Under the pieces are notes generated by a model that was not told the DNA's origin, made no database searches, and was given only the letters and a program-made list of their open reading frames with translations. This document shows, in pieces, positions 11,901 through 22,717 of a stretch of DNA of 64,000 nt. Position 1 is the first letter of the stretch. Every line of letters starts with the position of its first letter. A program made the translations under genes and the position numbers. The stretch is from Pogostemon cablin (Eukaryota; Streptophyta; Magnoliopsida; Lamiales; Lamiaceae), in contig CM042953.1 in NCBI GenBank assembly GCA_023678885.1, positions 1,624,563 through 1,688,562 of the forward strand, written 5' to 3'.

Positions 11901-13809
11901 TCATGCATAATAATTAATTTGACCATAAAAATCGTGAGAAAATGCTCACTTCAAGGAGTTCTTGACTTGGTTCACGGAGTAGAATCATCTCTACACTTTG
12001 ACTTTTTTGTGACTCTATGGTGAAAGCTTCCTAGCATTTTTATACTCTTAAAACATGTTCTCCAACTATATTCTCATGTACAATAACTAATTTGACCATA
12101 AAATTGGCAAGAAAATGCTCACTTCAAGTAGTTTTTGACCTGGCTCTCAGAGTAGATTTAGCTTTGCACTATGAGTTTTTAGTGACTCTATAGTGCAAGC
12201 TTCGTAGTAGTTATATACTATGAAAATATGTTATCCAACTATATTCGCATGTTCTATAAATAATTTGACCATAAAAATGACAACAAAGTGCTCATTTCAA
12301 GGGCTTCTTCACCAGGCTCACAGAGTAGAATCAGCTATGCACTATGAGATTTTAGTGACTCAATGGCGCAAGCTTCCTTGTATTTTTTTAGTCTAAAAAC
12401 ATGTTCTCCACCTATATTCTCATTTCTAATAACTAATTTGACTATAAAAATGGCAAGAAAATGCTCACTTAGAGTTGTTCTTAACCTGGCTCAGGGAGTA
12501 GAATCAGCCCTGCACTTTGACTTTTTAGTTACTATATGGCGCAAGGTTCCTTGCATTTTTATATTCTGAAAACATGTTCTCAAACTATATTATCATGTAC
12601 AATAACTAATTTTACCATAAAAATTGCATGAAAATGCTCACTTCAAGGAGTTCTAGACCTGTCTCATGAAGTAGAATCAGATGTGCACTTTTACTATTTA
12701 GTGACTCTATGATGCAAGCTTCCTAGCATATTTATACTCTGAAAACATATTTTTCAACAATATTCTCATTTATAACTAATTTGACCATAAAAATGGTAAG
12801 AAAATGCTCACTTCAAGGAGTTCTTGACCTGGCTCATGAAGTAGAATCAGCTCTGCATTTTTACTTTTCGGTGACACTATGGCGCAAGCTTCCTAGTATT
12901 TTTATACTTTAAAAACATGTTCTCCAATTATATTATCATGCATGATAATTAATTTACCCATAAAAATAGTAAGAAAATGCTCACTTCAAGGAGTTCTTGA
13001 CTTGGTTCACGTAGTAGAATCATCTCTGCACTTTGACTTTTTTGTGACTCTATGGCGCAACGTTCCTAGCATTTTTATACTCTGAAAAAATATTCTCCAA
13101 CTATATTCTTATGTCTAATAACTAATTTGACCATAAAAATGTCAAGAAAATGCTCAATTCAAGGAATTCTTGACCTGGCTCACGGAGTAAAATCAGCTCT
13201 GCACTATGTGTTTTTAGTGACTCTGTGGCGCAAGCTTTGTAGTAGTTATATACTCAGAAAACATGTTCTCTAACTATATACTCATTTATAATAACTAATT
13301 TAACCATCAAAATGGTAAGAAAATGCTCACTTCAAGGAGTTCTTGAACTGGGTCAGGGAGTAGAATTAGCTCAGCCCTTTAACTATTTAGTGACTCTATG
13401 GCGCATGGTTCCTGGCATTTTTATACTCTGTAAAGATATTCTCCAACTATATTATCATCTCTAATAACTAATTTGACCATAAAAATGGCATGAAAATGCT
13501 CACTTCTTGGTTTTCTTTACATGGCTCACGGGTAGATTCATCTCTGCACTTTGACTTTTTAGTGACTCTATGGCGCAAGCTGCCTAGCATTTTTAAACTC
13601 TGAAAATATGTTCTCCAATAATATTCTCATGTCTAATAACTAATTTGACCATAAAAATGGCAAGAAAATGCTCAATTCAAGGAGTTCTTGACCTGCCTCA
13701 CGGAGTAAAATCAGCTCATCACTGTGTGTTTATAGTGACTCTATGGCGCAAACTTTGTAGCAGTTATATACTCAAAAAACATGTTTTCCAACTATATACT
13801 CATGTATAG
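8947..13809 (+). repeat. ~172-bp satellite array, segment 2, with six-monomer higher-order repeats
   Basis: About 28 monomers. Between roughly 11091 and 13130 two consecutive blocks of six monomers, each about 1,020 bp, carry the same ordered variants: (B) a GTGAGTTTTTAGTGAC monomer with TTCGTAGTAGT; (C) a GAGCTTTTAGTGACTCAATGG monomer with AGTCTAAAAACATG; (D) one with GGTTCCTTGCATTTTTAT; (E) one with ATTGCATGAAAATG, CAGATGTGCAC and a short TGTATAACTAAT; then two with GTGCAC-less forms, the last reading TTTTTTGTGACTC. The block at 10078-10400 keeps only B and C in order. Confidence 0.93.
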
Positions 13810-15793
13810 TGTTGAGAGTGGAATTTCACGTATTTTAGGTCTTACATTACACCGTTTTTGATAGAATGTGGCCATGATTTTGTATAGAATGGCATGGTTT
13901 TCATATCTTGCATAATTAAGATGCTACTAAGGTGTTTTGTTGAGTTTTGAAGGGTAAAACATGATCAAAAGTTCAAAGTTGGAATGAGGAGTGAAAGTGA
14001 GAAGGAATGCTGAAAAATACAGTCCAAGTTGCACAAATTTCTGAATTTTTATAGACGTCCAAATTGATTATGTGAAATATTCTTTGAAAGCCACAGAAGA
14101 GAGGGTCATTTTTGCATAAAGAACACCTCAATTGGATTTCAAACGAGAAAGTTATGATCAAAGTGCTAACATCGCGCATGCTGTACCGAGGAGCCACTTT
14201 GCATGACTTTTTACATATTCAAAATGTTGGAGTTTCTCAGAGTTCTTTATATTGATAGAAAGCGAAAGAAAAGAGGAACATGTGAGCACAAAAATCATTC
14301 AAATTGGAGTCCGTATGAAGAAGTTATGCTCAAAACGGTGAAGTCGCGCAGTGCAGTCTCCGCAGCTCCGGAGGCCGCTCGGCTCGAGCGGGACCAACAT
14401 TTTGCGAATTTCCAGCCGAGTATGGTGCCTTCAGAGCCTACACGACATTCTCGTTTCACCCATATGCTGTTCGGCTGGTTTGGGGGCCGCTCGGCCATGA
14501 GCTCGGCTCGAGCAAGGTGCTGAGCGGCCCAAAATTGGGCCCAGACGGGGCCTGTTCGATGCAGCAGTGTATATATACCCTCAAATCGCGATTCTGAAGC
14601 AGATTCATCGCGAAAACAGCCCTGCATCCATCTTAGAAACAATTAGGGAGATCGAGACGTCAATCAGAGAGAGCCCAGCCATAAACCATCATCAATCCAC
14701 ACTCCTTTCACACCCATATCAGATTACAACCTGATTTCACCATCCATCCACTTCCAAGAGGGTTCCAAGTGCTAATTGAGGGAGAATCAAGCAATTGGAG
14801 AGCCGGAGAAGGAACGAAAGACTACGTCTACACTAGGGTTTCATAATTCCTATCTTTTCCTTCCTTTTACTTTGATTTTTGGTATGAATTGCTTAGCCAT
14901 GAGTGTTGCTTGTAACCTCATGGGCTAATTTTATATACAGTTCTAGGGTTTGATGGATTGATTTGATTGATTTGGGGATTTAGACCAAAGATTGGGATTT
15001 TATGCAGTTGAGCTTTTGATTTTACTTATTTTACTAAGACATGTTAATCTGCTTCGTAACATCTTCATAATATATTCATGACATCCGCTATAATGCTTAG
15101 ATTATTGTGTTAGCTTGTGTGCGTTCATGATTGGTATTGTCTATCTGTTAGGGATTAGAGTAGCTCCGCTATAAGCACTTAAATTTCATGAACTGGTGAA
15201 TCAAATACTTGATTAGTTTAGTGGAACAATGCAATTAGACAATCAAGTAGGAAGTGAATAGAACCTTGTAGTAATTCCAGAAAATATCTTGTTAGTCGAA
15301 TTTACCATCCGGAGGTATTGTTGTTCGCTGGATTAGTATCTAGGAATAAGGCTTGGTAATATTTGCGCACCTTAGGATTTAAACCAGATTAAACTGTTAG
15401 CTTAGAATCGAATCATATTCGGTGGGATAACAGGGATATGTGGTGTATTTTCAGTGAAACTGCATGAATGAACAATCGTAAGTTTAATAACCCAAATTGA
15501 TTGGTCTCTACCTGATACCTTAGAACTGTTCGTCATCTCTTGATTAGAAACTTGCTTTTATTTTTATTGCCTTTTAATTAATTTAGTTATTTATTATTTC
15601 AGTAATTTAGATAATTAATTCATTACAAAATCACTCTGAATATTGGTTACTCAATTCTGATTAATTAGTAATTCATAGTAAATAAATAATTAACTGTCTT
15701 AGCGGGATCGATAATTTAACTTGGATACTTGTTGCTACAATTGACATCCTTATACCTGAGGATTAAATTATAGTGCGTAGAAAAACCCTATCA
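13810..15793 (+). repeat. E2 5' LTR
   Basis: It runs from TGTTGAGAG to CCTATCA. It carries two tandem copies of the shared LTR module (about 14008-14180 and 14207-14357), then a GC-rich stretch built on GCCGCTCGG and GAGCTCGG words (14360-14550). TATATATACCC at 14570-14580 is a plausible TATA box. Open frames on either strand of the GC-rich part recur in the 3' LTR but show no protein-family features. Confidence 0.93.
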
Positions 15794-15799
15794 AGTTTA

Positions 15800-15819
15800 T
15801 GGCGCCGTTGTGCCGGGGA
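15800..15819 (+). other. E2 primer binding site with a 2-base insertion
   Basis: TGGCGCCGTTGTGCCGGGGA lies 6 bases after the LTR. Against the canonical tRNA-Asp complement it has two extra bases (TG) after the first 11 matching bases. Confidence 0.8.
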
Positions 15820-15913
15820 CAATTTTAATTATTTATTTTCTTGTCTTACTTAGTTAATTAGAATATTTTCTTTGGGATTTAATTGTTTTACTTTGGATTT
15901 TTCTTGAAGTTGC

Positions 15914-16345
15914 ATGCAAACTAGGTCAAAGACGAGAGCACAAGATCTTGAATTTGATCCAAAAATTGAAGCTTCTGCGAGGAAAAGAAGAGTAAAATCA
16001 AAGAATACCAAAGCACCTCCTAAAGCAATCGTAGAGGAGAAAGAAAAAGAGCAGATAGAAAATCAGGTTAACCCAGAAAAGGCTGAATCAGAAGCAGAAT
16101 TCGAATCAGAATTAGAAACAGCAGACATGGGAGATAGAACTGATGAGGATGACATCGTCATCCGAGAGACATTCAAGTCCACCAATCTAGGAGGATCAGG
16201 CGTAGTTGGAGCCGTTCAAGCTGATGAAACGAACGACATAAGGCCAGCCCTGATTCATATGGTGGAGAAAAACCCCTTTCCCGGAGGCGTTTTTGATGAG
16301 CCCTATAGTCATCTTAACGTTTCAACAGCTACATGGATACAGTGA
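15914..16345 (+). CDS. gag: E2 gag, N-terminal part (frameshifted from the rest)
   Basis: It starts at the first ATG after the PBS leader. Residues 1-50 are basic (RSKTRAQ, ARKRRVKSK) and residues 50-85 very acidic. From about residue 105 comes the Athila/Tat gag sequence RPALIHMVEKNPFPGG. A single missing base near 16316-16318 throws the frame, and 13 residues later it ends at TGA. The following frame (from 16333) continues the same gag without a gap, so these were one ORF. The intact product would form the virus-like particle. Confidence 0.85.
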   Translation: MQTRSKTRAQDLEFDPKIEASARKRRVKSKNTKAPPKAIVEEKEKEQIENQVNPEKAESEAEFESELETADMGDRTDEDDIVIRETFKSTNLGGSGVVGAVQADETNDIRPALIHMVEKNPFPGGVFDEPYSHLNVSTATWIQ

Positions 16346-19146
16346 AAGCTGCTGATGCTACTAATGATAGATGGAAGATGAGGCTTTTTCAGTTTTCATT
16401 GGTTGATAAGGTAAGGGAGTGGTATGATAAGCTAAAGGGAGACAGTTGCTCAAACTGGACTGAGTTGCAGCAGTTGTTCGTGGATCGATTTATGCCACCA
16501 GGAAAGGTTCTTTTATTGAAACAGGAGATCAATCAATTTAAGCAGAGGAGAGATGAGTCGTTTGGAGAGGCCTGGGAAAGGTTTACTGATGCGTTGAGAA
16601 GATGCCCTCAGCATGGATTCAAAAAGTCTCAACTCATCAGTGTCTTCTATAATGGCCTTGAAAACGAATCGAGAGTGTTGGTTGATGCTTCTGCTGGAGG
16701 AACAATCTTTGGCAAGACATCCAATGCAGTAGAGAAATTGTTTGATGATATCTCTTTGAACTCAAGGGATTGGCCATCTGAGAGGATTCGAGGGACTTAC
16801 ATACTTGGTAAAGTTGCAAAGGTTGAAGAGAAATTTTCTGAAGCTGATAAGAATGATAAGGTTGTCGCTCAATTGGAACAGATGAATAAAAACCTGATTA
16901 CTCTGATATCAGGTAATAATGGGGGAGGCAACCGAGGGCCTGCAAGTGATGATGTGGTGATGAACCTTCAAGAGGTCGAGGATGCTAATTGGGCTATAGG
17001 GCAGAGTCTTCAAGGTTCGAGAGCTCCTCAGAATTGGCAAGGAAATAGGTACCCTCAAGGTAATTCAAATCAAAGGAATAACCAAGGGGGAGGTCCTAAT
17101 AATCAAGGAGGCAATTGGCATAATCAGAGGCATGAGAACTTCTCTTATTCAAATCCGAATAAAGCAGTTCCATATCCTCCTAATTTTGATCATGGCGCTA
17201 AAACTGAAGAAGGAAAGTCTAGTATTGATAATGTGTTGGCCAGGTATATGAAAAAGACTGATGGAGATATTGACAAGATTAATAATTGCATTATTCTCAT
17301 GGATTCAAATATGACAAAACAGCATGAAGAAGTGAACAAGCAGTTGAAGAGTTTGTCATATAACATAGGGCAGATCTCCACTACAGTAAATCAGCAGCAA
17401 GTGCAGTTACAGAAAGGGAAGTTTCCTTCGGATACGGAAATCAACCCGAAGGAGTGCCATGCGATCACTTTAAGATCTGCAAAGCAGTGTAAAGGTATGA
17501 AACTAATGCAGGACGTCACAGAACTGATGCAGAATGATACAGAACAGAAGCAGGACGAAACAGGGGTGGAGCAGAACAAAGATGGTGCCGCTCGGCCACC
17601 CGCTCGCGGCGAGCTAGATGCCGAGCATGCTCAACTGCCGTCGAGTGGCCCACCAGCCGGTTCAGAAGGACCCTCCGATTCAGTTGGAACCCAGCTCGGG
17701 TCAGTTGCCCCTCAGCTCAAGCCGAGCGAGCCGGCGAGCCATCCTCTGGGATTTCCTGCACGTCTGACTTTCGTACAAAACCAATCTGATCAGGCAATTG
17801 CTGATAAAAAGTGGCAGAGAGCTAAGAAACTGAGAGAAGCAGAAGTGGTATTCGAGAGAGATAGTTTGGGACTTCCGATAACAAAGGTACCAATTCCTTT
17901 CCCTCAGAGATTCTTGTCGAAGAGCCTTGATGAGAAGTTTCGTAAGTTCGCTGATGTTATGAGGGATGTCCAAGTCACTATTCCTTTCTCGGAAGCATTG
18001 GAAGAGATGCCACATTATTCAAGGTTCATCAAGGAACTTATTTCCAGAAAGAGGAAGCTTAACAGTGTGGAGACAGTGAATTTGACGGAGAACTGCAGCT
18101 CTATTATTCAGAAAAAGCTTCCAGAAAAGTTGAAGGATCCAGGGAGCTTCATCATTCCCTATGAGATTGGAAAAGGACCATCTAGGAGAGCACTGTGTGA
18201 TTTAGGAGCCAGTATAAATTTAATGTCTTTATCAGTGTTCAAGAAGCTTAGTTTGGGGGAGTTGAAACCTGCGTCTGTTGCCCTACAGTTAGTAGATCGG
18301 TCGTTGACATACCCCGAGGGAGTGATTGAAGATGTGCTAGTGAAGGTGTCGAATTTGACTTTTCCTGTGGATTTCCTTGTACTTGATATGGAGGATGAAA
18401 AGGATGGTGCGCCTCTGATCTTGGGGCGTCCATTCCTTGCAACTGGAAGGGCTCTGATTGATGTGTTCAAAGGAGAGTTGAGGCTTAGGGCTGATGATAA
18501 GGAGATTGTCTTTTCTTTGAATAAGGAGATGCAGTGGCCCACCGATCAGCAGCAGTGCAAGTCTGTGGATGTAGTGGACACAGAGCATGATGAGAACTTT
18601 ATCCTTTCTGATGCAGAGTTTGAGAATTTGTCTAATGATGCATGTATTGATTATCTTGAGAAGCTATTTTCATTGGGCAATGCTAGTGTGAATCGGAATA
18701 AGAGGTCCACTGTTGAACTGGGGATGAAGCCTGCTGCTAAGGAAGAGAAGCAAAAGAGCCAAAGCATTGAAGTGGTAGAGGAGATCGCAGGACCAGGCGT
18801 ATCTCTTACTTTTCCTACTACTAACTCTAATGTGATGTTTGATAATCTTTTGGTTGCAGGAAAGATTGATGATCCATATTTGAAGCCTCCGAACATACCT
18901 CCGGATTTTTATTCTTATATTGATGTTGAAAATTCTAACTTGTTTGATCCTTATTTTGCTACGCAGGTTGAGCCTACAATTGAATGGAGGATTGACAAGA
19001 AGGAATCAAGCCAATCATGGGAGGAAACGAATTTAAAGAGTCTTATTTCAGTGATAAAGAAGGGTGAGATGGTTAGTACAGAAAATAAGAGAGGATGGAA
19101 GTACTTGAAAGTAAAGATGAGAGAAGACTATCCTCCGATCCAGTAG
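16333..19146 (+). CDS. gag-pro: E2 gag-protease polyprotein with a novel C-terminal tail (937 aa open frame)
   Basis: Residues ~12-110 are the retrotransposon gag (capsid) domain (WKMRLFQFSL, CPQHGF, FYNGL). Residues ~225-285 are Gly/Asn/Gln rich with no CCHC knuckle. Residues ~415-475 form a Pro/Ala-rich linker encoded by GC-rich DNA (17580-17760) that shares words with the LTR. The aspartic protease follows: catalytic DLGAS at residues 623-627 and ILGRPF at 696-701. After the protease there is no RT. Instead about 200 residues end in a tail (EWRIDKKESSQSWEETN, then KYLKVKMRED) that recurs in E3. Protease should process Gag in the particle. The frame is otherwise open, which fits a young non-autonomous element whose gag is still, or was until recently, selected. 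Confidence 0.88.
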   Translation: MDTVKAADATNDRWKMRLFQFSLVDKVREWYDKLKGDSCSNWTELQQLFVDRFMPPGKVLLLKQEINQFKQRRDESFGEAWERFTDALRRCPQHGFKKSQLISVFYNGLENESRVLVDASAGGTIFGKTSNAVEKLFDDISLNSRDWPSERIRGTYILGKVAKVEEKFSEADKNDKVVAQLEQMNKNLITLISGNNGGGNRGPASDDVVMNLQEVEDANWAIGQSLQGSRAPQNWQGNRYPQGNSNQRNNQGGGPNNQGGNWHNQRHENFSYSNPNKAVPYPPNFDHGAKTEEGKSSIDNVLARYMKKTDGDIDKINNCIILMDSNMTKQHEEVNKQLKSLSYNIGQISTTVNQQQVQLQKGKFPSDTEINPKECHAITLRSAKQCKGMKLMQDVTELMQNDTEQKQDETGVEQNKDGAARPPARGELDAEHAQLPSSGPPAGSEGPSDSVGTQLGSVAPQLKPSEPASHPLGFPARLTFVQNQSDQAIADKKWQRAKKLREAEVVFERDSLGLPITKVPIPFPQRFLSKSLDEKFRKFADVMRDVQVTIPFSEALEEMPHYSRFIKELISRKRKLNSVETVNLTENCSSIIQKKLPEKLKDPGSFIIPYEIGKGPSRRALCDLGASINLMSLSVFKKLSLGELKPASVALQLVDRSLTYPEGVIEDVLVKVSNLTFPVDFLVLDMEDEKDGAPLILGRPFLATGRALIDVFKGELRLRADDKEIVFSLNKEMQWPTDQQQCKSVDVVDTEHDENFILSDAEFENLSNDACIDYLEKLFSLGNASVNRNKRSTVELGMKPAAKEEKQKSQSIEVVEEIAGPGVSLTFPTTNSNVMFDNLLVAGKIDDPYLKPPNIPPDFYSYIDVENSNLFDPYFATQVEPTIEWRIDKKESSQSWEETNLKSLISVIKKGEMVSTENKRGWKYLKVKMREDYPPIQ

Positions 19147-20739
19147 TTGAAAAGAGGTATTACGTCATGACTCTCCGACGTTAAACATGAGCGCCTGTTG
19201 GGGGCTGTCCTCCCGGTTTAATAGATTTTCTATGTCTGTGTTGGTGTAATAATTTTATTAATTATTACTCGACTACGGTATATACTTCTTTGCAAACTTA
19301 GTTTCTCACTTTGTTTGATCTAAGTTTGGGGGGAGGTTACGTACATACCTTGTCTTGTAGTACCGAAGTAAAATTTTTGCATTGTGTTGTTGCTTGGAGG
19401 GTCAATTTTTTGCGGATTCTTAATATTTTTGATTTATTTGAGGATGTTGAGGGTTTGATTTTTTTTGCGATTTTCCAAGTTTCGTGTCTTGTTTAGTTGT
19501 GTTTATTGTTTGCTTTTTGTTGACCCTAGTGTTGGTATAGTTGATTTTTGGTTCTCTATGATGATTTTCTGATTTTTCTTGGCACTTGATGGTATTTTTG
19601 TGTGATTGTGTTTGAGAAGCAGTTTGAGATTGTGCTTGGATATTGAGATACTTGAAATTTATTTATGTGCATGAAAGATTAGCTATGTAACTTTATTAGG
19701 ATTGCTCGTTCATTCCTATAGCCATGTGAGATTTTGAGCCTTTTGAAATCATGACTAATTGCATGATTCAGTTTATTCTTGTGAGTATCGTTCATGCACA
19801 CGTATTCTAGAACTTGGCTTTATATCTTGCTTGAAGCTACGTTTTTAATTAAATAATAGGAAATGATCTTAGGCCATCTTTGTTATTTATTAGTCACTAG
19901 CCAAATTATTATCCTACCTATTGAAATTATCCGTAGTTAACCTTTTTGAGCCTAAAAGCCTTATTTGTTGAAAGCCTACGTGATTAGCCAATTGATCCAT
20001 TTGCTAGCCTTTAAAAAATTCCTACCTAGTAGAGAGTTGAAGGAGTCAATTTGGTGTCTTGTGAAGAAACATAAAAGGAGAATAAGTTGGAAGTGATGAA
20101 AATTGTTGAAAAGAGTGGTTAAATTGTTGCTAAAAGGGTAGTGCCTGAAACTGGTACCCTTATTTGAAAAAAAAAATTTCAAGTAAGGATGTGGTGTTCA
20201 AAAGTGAAGGAGGAATCAAATTGCAAGAAGCATTGAAGAGCGTTGAAGAAGAAAGAAGAAAGTAAAGCTGTTTGTTGAGAAGCTGTAAGTCTTCTTTGAT
20301 TCTCTACTAGTGATTGAGTCACCTTATCCATATACTCCCTACCTTTACCAAAGAGCCAACATTACAACCTAATGCAAGACCTTTGTGATCCTATTGCTGA
20401 AATTATCCCTTTAGTCGAGAGTTGAGATGATTGCCAAGCTATGGTTACGCGTGTGTTTGAATTGAATTTGAGTGTAAACACCTTACCCTTAAGAGTATAT
20501 CTCACACTTGAGCGATGAGCGTAAATACTACCCGTGAGAATGGTGGATGAGCATTCCGAAAAAGTGAAGTAGTTGATTTGAATTGTATGTTCTTAGATGG
20601 ATGGTTATCTTAGTATTTGAAGTATGATTTTTGAATTGTTATATTTTCTTGGATGTGAAGTTGTGAAATTTCCTCTCAATTACTCTATTGGTTTTATATG
20701 TCGTTGCCTCGGGACGAGCAACAGGTAAGTTTGGGGGTT
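19147..20739 (+). other. E2 3' non-coding region with hairpin-like motif, internal PPT, conserved block and terminal PPT
   Basis: No gene is seen. GACGTTAAAC (19177) with an inverted partner GTTTAA (19216) encloses a GGGGG/CTCCC pairing. An internal PPT-like TAAGTTTGGGGGG is at 19321-19333. GGAAATGATCTTAGGCCATC at 19859-19878 recurs in E1, E3 and E5. The CCAAAGAGCCAACATTACA block lies at about 20338-20390. The terminal PPT TAAGTTTGGGGG is at 20726-20737. Confidence 0.78.
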
Positions 20740-22717
20740 TGTTGAGAGTGTAATTTCACGTATTTTAGGTCTTACATTACACCGTTTTTGATAGAATGTG
20801 GCCATGATTTTGTATAGAATGGCATGGTTTTCATATCTTGCATAATTAAGATGCTACTAAGGTGTTTTGTTGAGTTTTGAAGGGTAAAACATGATCAAAA
20901 GTTCAAAGTTGGAATGAGGAGTGAAAGTGAGAAGGAATGCTGAAAAATACAGTCCAAGTTGCACAAATTTCTGTATTTTTATAGACGTCCAAATTGATTA
21001 TGTCAAATATGGTTTGAAAGCCACAGAAGAGAGGGTCATTTTGGCATAAAGAACACCTCAATTGGATTTCAAACGAGAAAGTTATGATCAAAGAGCTAAC
21101 ATCGCGCACGCTGTACCGAGGAGCCACTTTGCATGACTTTTTACATATTCAAATTTTGGAGTTTCTCAGAGTTCTTTATATTGATAGAAAGCGAAGGAAA
21201 AGAGGAACACGTGAGCACAAAAATCATTCAAATTGGAGTCCGTATGAAGAAGTTATGCTCAAAACGGTGAAGTCGCGCAGTGCAGTCTCTGCAGCTCGGG
21301 AGGCCGCTCGGCTCGAGCGGGACCAACATTTTGCGAATTTCCAGCCGAGTGTGGTGCCCTCAGAGCCTACACGACGTTCCCGTTTCACCCATATGCTGCT
21401 CGGCTGGTTTGGGGGCCGCTCGGCCATGAGCTCGGCTCGAGCAAGGTGCCGAGCGGCCCAAAATTGGGCCCAGACGGGGCCTGTTTGATGCAGCAGTGTA
21501 TATATACCCTCAAATCGCGATTCTGAAGCAGATTCGTCGCGAAAACAGCCCTGCATCCATCTTAGAAACAATTAGGGAGATCGAGATGTCAATCGGAGAG
21601 AGCCCAGCCATAAACCATCATCAATCCACACTCCTTTCACACCCATATCAGATTACAACCTGATTTCACCATCCATCCACTTCCAAGAGGGTTCCAAGTG
21701 CTAATTGAGGGAGAATCAAGCAATTGGAGAGACGGAGAAGGAACGAAAGACTACGTCTACACTAGGGTTTCATAATTCCTATCTTTTCCTTCCTTTTACT
21801 TTGATTTTTGGTATGAATTGCTTAGCCATGAGTGTTGCTTGTAACCTCATGGGCTAATTTTATATACAGTTCTAGGGTTTGATGGATTGATTTGATTGAT
21901 TTGGGGATTTAGACCAAAGATTGAGATTTTATGCAGTTGAGCTTTTGATTTTAGTTATTTTACTAAGACATGTTAATCTGCTTCGTAACGTCTTCATAAT
22001 ATATTCATGACATCCGCTATAATGCTTGGATTATTGTGTTAGCTTGTGTGCGTTCATGATTGGTATTGTCTATCTATTAGGGATTAGAGTAGCTCCGCTA
22101 TAAGCACTTAAATTTCATGAACTGGTGAATCAAATACTTGATTAGTTTAGTGGAACAATGCAATTAGACAATCAAGTAGGAAGTGAATAGAACCTTGTAG
22201 TAATTCCAGAAAATATCTTGTTAGTCGAACTTACCATCCGGAGGTATTGTTGTTCGCTGGATTAGTATCTAGGAATAAGACTTGGTAATATTTGCGCACC
22301 TTAGGATTTAAACCAGATTAAACTGTTAGCTTTGAATCGAATCATATTCGGTGGGATAACAGGGATATGTGGTGTATTTTCAGTGAAACTGCATGAATGA
22401 ACAATCGTAAGTTTAATAACCCAAATTAATTGGTCAATACCTGATACCTTAGAACTGTTTGTTATCTCTTGATTAGACACTTGCTTTTATTTTTCCTTGC
22501 TTTTAATTAATTCAGTTATTTAATATTTCGTTATTTAGATTAATTCACAACAAAACATTGGAAATTGGTTACTCAATTCTGATTAATTAGTAATTTATTG
22601 AATAAATAAATAATTAGCTGTCTTAGCGGGATCGATACTTTAACTTGGGTACTTGTTGCTACAATTGACATCCTTATACTTGAGGATTAAATTATAGTGC
22701 GCAGAAAAAGCCTATCA
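20740..22717 (+). repeat. E2 3' LTR
   Basis: A 1978-bp near-identical copy of 13810-15793, including both modules (about 20938-21112 and 21137-21287) and the GC-rich word array (21290-21490). It ends CCTATCA at 22717, after which satellite resumes in phase. Confidence 0.93.

Larger units (their letters stand above)
13810..22717 (+). mobile_element. E2: complete gag-protease-only Ty3 retrotransposon inserted in satellite
   Basis: Both LTRs are present (13810-15793 and 20740-22717). The flanks are TATAG on the left and CATAG on the right, a 5-bp target duplication with one later change; removing the element restores a satellite monomer. The LTRs differ at only a few tens of positions by eye (about 2%). 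The interior holds gag, protease and a novel C-terminal tail but no RT, RNase H or integrase, so the element must borrow these in trans. Confidence 0.93.

Noticed and set aside
5877..13000. Many open frames of 60-115 codons in the satellite with a recurring RKCSLQGVLDLAHGVESAL-type peptide
   Set aside because: They are translations of one tandem repeat. The frame stays open by chance in 171-bp monomers and breaks in 170-, 172- and 173-bp ones; no start context or shared ends.
14295..14642. 115-aa minus-strand frame repeated at 21224-21571
   Set aside because: It lies entirely in the two E2 LTR copies, across the GC-rich array; duplication follows from the LTRs and no domain is visible.
14900..15790. 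Host gene or intron-containing transcript in the AT-rich part of the E2 LTR
   Set aside because: The whole stretch recurs at 21830-22717 as the other LTR.
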